Of a stretch of DNA of 64,000 nt, positions 61,176 through 64,000 are shown piece after piece (within the stretch, counting starts at the first letter, position 1; each line of letters starts with the position of its first letter). Under the pieces are notes generated by a model. The model did no database searches. It was not told the origin of the DNA and saw only the letters and a list, made by a program, of their open reading frames with translations. The stretch spans positions 992,001 to 1,056,000 of the forward strand of contig NZ_CANMBY010000001.1 in NCBI RefSeq assembly GCF_947496195.1. Direction: 5' to 3'. This DNA comes from an uncultured Polaribacter sp. GTDB lineage: Bacteria; Bacteroidota; Bacteroidia; Flavobacteriales; Flavobacteriaceae. A program made the translations under genes and the position numbers.

Positions 61176-63461
61176 ATGGCAACAAAGAAAAAAACAAATT
61201 TTAAAAAATACATCCTTTGGTTTTGGGCTACTATTTTAGGAGGTTTATTAGTTGTAATACTTTTATTTTTTACAGCTTCAATAGGTGGTTTTGGAGCATT
61301 ACCCACTTTTGAAGAATTAGAAAACCCACAAACTAATTTAGCAACAGAAGTTATTTCTGCAGATGGTGTTACCATTGGTAAATATGCAACAGAAAACAGA
61401 ACGCCTATTAAGTATAAAGAATTACCAGAAAACTTAGTTCAAGCTTTAGTTGCTACAGAAGATGAACGTTTTTATGAACATTCTGGAATTGATTTTAAAG
61501 GTTTTGCAAGAGCCGTTATTAAGTTAGGAAGAGATGGTGGTGCAAGTACAATAACTCAACAATTAGCTAAAAATTTATTTACGAAAAGAGCTTCTAGAAA
61601 TATTTTTAAAAGAATAGGTCAGAAAATGAAAGAGTGGGTAGTGTCTGTTAAATTAGAAAGGCAATACACTAAGCAAGAAATCATTGCAATGTATTTAAAT
61701 ACTCAAGATTTTATTTTCAATGCTGTAGGTATTCGTTCTGCAGCAAGAATTTATTTTGGAAAAGAAGCAAAAGATTTAGACGTTCAAGAGTCTGCAATTT
61801 TGGTAGCTATGTTAAAAAACCCAAGGCAGTACAACCCTAATAGAGAAATATCTAAAGAAAAATCTAGAAGAAGAAGAAATGTTGTTTTTTCTCAAATGGC
61901 AAAAAATGGATTTTTAACTCAGTCTGAGAAAGATTCACTTCAACAACTTCCATTAAAAATTAATTACACACCAGAAAGTCATGATGAAGGTTATGCTACT
62001 TATTTTAGAACACACCTTCAAAAAATAATGCGTAATTGGGTAGAGAAAAATCCAAAACCAAATGGTGAGGAATACGATATTTTTAAAGATGGTTTAAAAA
62101 TTTATGTGACTATAGATTCTAGAATGCAACAATATGCAGAAGAAGCTGTAAAAGAACATATGGCTAATTTGCAAACCTATTTTTTTAGAGAACAAAAGAA
62201 AAATAGAACAGCACCTTTTTATGACATTGAAAGAGATCAAATAAGAGGAATATTAACCAGAGCTAAAAAGAATTCAGAACGTTACAAAAGACTAAAAATA
62301 GCTGGTGTTTCTTCTAAAAGAATAGACAGTATTTTTAATGCTAAGACTAAAATGAATGTCTTCTCTTGGAGAGGTAATATAGATACAATTATGTCTCCAA
62401 TGGATTCTATAAAGTATTACAAGCACTTTTTAAGATCAGGTTTAGTTTCTATAGAGCCACAAACAGGTTATATAAAAGCTTGGGTTGGTGGTATAGATAA
62501 TAAACATTTTAAATATGATGCTGTAGCTCAACAAAAAAGACAAGTTGGTTCAACATTTAAGCCATTTGTATATGCAACAGCTATAGATCAATTAAGAAAA
62601 TCACCTTGTGATATGTTGCCAAATACACCTTATACAATACCTAAAGGTAAATATGGTATACCAGAAGAATGGACACCAAGAAACTCTCAAGAAAAGTATG
62701 GAGGAATGATGACTTTAAAAGATGCATTAGCAACTTCAACAAATGTGGTAACAGCTAATTTAATAGATCAGGTAGCTCCAGAAAATGTAGTTCGTTTAGC
62801 AAAATCTGCTGGAATCGAAACTGAAATTCAAGCAAACCCTTCTATAGCATTAGGTGCAGTAGATCTATCATTGTTAGAAATGACAAGTGCCTACAGCACA
62901 TTTGCTAATAAAGGTTTACGAGTAAAACCAATGATTATTACAAGAATAGAAGATAAAAACGGAACAGTTTTAAAAGACTTTATTCCTAAAACAAAAGAGG
63001 TAATTAGTGAAGAATCTGCATATGTAATTTTAAAGTTATTAGAAGGTGTAGCAGATTCTGGTTCAGGTATTCGTTTACGATCTTCATATACTAGTTCTGG
63101 TAAAGCTTCAACAGGTTTTCCTTATAAGTTTACAAATGCTATTGCTGGTAAAACAGGTACTACACAAAATCAATCAGATGGTTGGTTTATGGGTATTGTA
63201 CCTAATTTAGTTACAGGTGTTTGGACAGGTGGTGAGGATAGATCTACTCATTTTGCTGGCATTACTTATGGTCAAGGCGCAAATATGTCTTTGCCTTCTT
63301 GGGCTATCTTTATGCGAAAATGTTATGAGGATAAGTCATTAAATGTGAGTAAAGAAGATTTTGAGAAACCAGAAAACTTAACCATAAAAGTTGACTGTGA
63401 TGAGGTTATAGATGAAGATAAAAAAGTAATACCAAAGAAAAATACTGATACAGATTTTTAA
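61176..63461 (+). CDS. mrcA: Class A penicillin-binding protein (PBP1A type)
   Basis: This bifunctional peptidoglycan synthase has one N-terminal transmembrane helix (~13-38). The GT51 domain (~60-235) carries ATEDERFYEHSGID and GGASTITQQLAKN. The transpeptidase domain carries Ser459 and Lys462 in GSTFKPF, STN in TSTNVVT, and KTGTTQ. Length 761 is typical for Bacteroidota PBP1A. It starts 3 bp after gldH and 9 bp before the CoA-transferase gene. It is not a duplicate of the PBP1C gene, which has a different C-terminus and partner gene. Confidence 0.94.
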   Translation: MATKKKTNFKKYILWFWATILGGLLVVILLFFTASIGGFGALPTFEELENPQTNLATEVISADGVTIGKYATENRTPIKYKELPENLVQALVATEDERFYEHSGIDFKGFARAVIKLGRDGGASTITQQLAKNLFTKRASRNIFKRIGQKMKEWVVSVKLERQYTKQEIIAMYLNTQDFIFNAVGIRSAARIYFGKEAKDLDVQESAILVAMLKNPRQYNPNREISKEKSRRRRNVVFSQMAKNGFLTQSEKDSLQQLPLKINYTPESHDEGYATYFRTHLQKIMRNWVEKNPKPNGEEYDIFKDGLKIYVTIDSRMQQYAEEAVKEHMANLQTYFFREQKKNRTAPFYDIERDQIRGILTRAKKNSERYKRLKIAGVSSKRIDSIFNAKTKMNVFSWRGNIDTIMSPMDSIKYYKHFLRSGLVSIEPQTGYIKAWVGGIDNKHFKYDAVAQQKRQVGSTFKPFVYATAIDQLRKSPCDMLPNTPYTIPKGKYGIPEEWTPRNSQEKYGGMMTLKDALATSTNVVTANLIDQVAPENVVRLAKSAGIETEIQANPSIALGAVDLSLLEMTSAYSTFANKGLRVKPMIITRIEDKNGTVLKDFIPKTKEVISEESAYVILKLLEGVADSGSGIRLRSSYTSSGKASTGFPYKFTNAIAGKTGTTQNQSDGWFMGIVPNLVTGVWTGGEDRSTHFAGITYGQGANMSLPSWAIFMRKCYEDKSLNVSKEDFEKPENLTIKVDCDEVIDEDKKVIPKKNTDTDF

Positions 63462-63470
63462 TAAAGCACA

Positions 63471-64000
63471 ATGATAAATAAGAAAGTTAATAATGTAGAA
63501 GAAGCTTTAAATGGCGTAAAAGACGGAATGACTTTTATGTTAGGAGGCTTTGGTTTATGTGGTATTCCTGAAAATGCAATATCAGAATTAGTTAAGTTAA
63601 ATGTACGAGATGTGACCTGTATATCTAATAATGCAGGCGTAGATGATTTTGGTTTAGGTTTACTTTTACAAAATAAACAAATCAAAAAAATGATTTCTTC
63701 TTATGTAGGTGAAAATGATGAATTCGAACGTCAAATGCTTTCTGGAGAATTAGAAGTAGAATTAACGCCACAAGGTACATTAGCAGAAAAATGTAGAGCA
63801 GCGCAAGCTGGTTTCCCTGCCTTTTACACACCTGCAGGTTTTGGAACAGAAGTAGCAGAAGGTAAAGAAACTAGAGATTTTGATGGTAAAATGTATGTTT
63901 TAGAACCTGCTTTTAAAGCAGATTTTGCTTTTGTTAAAGCTTGGAAAGGTGATGCTGCAGGAAACTTAGTGTTTAAAGGAACTGCAAGAAATTTTAATGC
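63471..64000 (+). CDS. scoA: 3-oxoacid CoA-transferase subunit A (3' end outside window)
   Basis: The open frame begins at ATG 63471 and runs off the window (176 residues visible). It starts [19 protein letters not shown] and contains [63 protein letters not shown] and [18 protein letters not shown], the SCOT/AtoD-type alpha-subunit signature. It transfers CoA between succinyl-CoA and acetoacetate. The partner beta subunit gene is expected just beyond the window. Confidence 0.93.
   Translation, partial: MINKKVNNVEEALNGVKDGMTFMLGGFGLCGIPENAISELVKLNVRDVTCISNNAGVDDFGLGLLLQNKQIKKMISSYVGENDEFERQMLSGELEVELTPQGTLAEKCRAAQAGFPAFYTPAGFGTEVAEGKETRDFDGKMYVLEPAFKADFAFVKAWKGDAAGNLVFKGTARNFN

Noticed and set aside
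48100..63461. The two class A penicillin-binding proteins as a recent duplication
   Set aside because: Their C-termini, sequence around the active sites and gene partners differ: one is PBP1C paired with alpha-2-macroglobulin, the other PBP1A next to gldH.
1..64000. tRNA, rRNA, CRISPR arrays, insertion sequences or prophage genes
   Set aside because: No cloverleaf, repeat-spacer pattern, transposase motif or integrase was seen on reading; gene order and base composition are even throughout.

Overview
The window is from a marine member of the Flavobacteriia (Bacteroidota), probably a Polaribacter/Formosa-like alga-degrading bacterium. The support is AT-rich DNA, promoters with the Bacteroidota -7 box TAnnTTTG, a hybrid two-component regulator, a type IX secretion (T9SS) sorting tail, the gliding lipoprotein GldH next to RicT, and start codons preceded by A-rich stretches instead of Shine-Dalgarno sites.

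Positions 1-30,490 are a polysaccharide utilisation locus for a sulfated, rhamnose- and uronate-containing glycan, most probably the green-algal polysaccharide ulvan. A truncated GntR-type regulator and a hybrid two-component sensor/regulator are followed by two long enzyme operons. Operon A (5,186-19,566) encodes a GH2 hydrolase, a GH59-like enzyme carrying a GH78-type N-terminal domain, an alginate-lyase-fold protein, a GH106 alpha-L-rhamnosidase, a PL25-type ulvan lyase and two sulfatases. Operon B (19,719-30,490) encodes a T9SS-exported GH39-like hydrolase, three more sulfatases, a heparinase II/III-type lyase and a lactonase-like lipoprotein.

Positions 30,492-40,853 handle the released sugar. 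A second GntR regulator is read divergently from a rhamnose operon: bifunctional aldolase/dehydrogenase, isomerase, kinase, a tandem class II aldolase and an FMN-dependent L-lactate dehydrogenase. Together they would turn L-rhamnose into dihydroxyacetone phosphate and pyruvate. A separate unit follows with an NCS1-like permease and two tiny proteins, a plausible sugar-uptake module.

The main discovery is a shared 21-bp promoter element, TATAC-N7-TACAGGATA. It lies upstream of all four units (operon A, operon B, the rhamnose operon and the permease unit), and in each case the predicted -7 box starts exactly 21 bp after its last base. The element takes the place of the usual -33 box, so it probably defines one regulon joining polymer breakdown, uptake and rhamnose catabolism.

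Positions 40,980-64,000 are mostly ordinary chromosomal genes: a CotH-kinase-like protein, an alpha-2-macroglobulin/PBP1C pair, a metallo-beta-lactamase-fold hydrolase, a subtilase with a large helical insertion, an M1 aminopeptidase, a LysE transporter, a PaaE-like reductase, asd, trhO, ricT, gldH, a PBP1A and the start of a CoA-transferase subunit A gene. I saw no SusC/SusD pair, GH88/GH105, tRNA, rRNA, CRISPR array or insertion sequence in the window.
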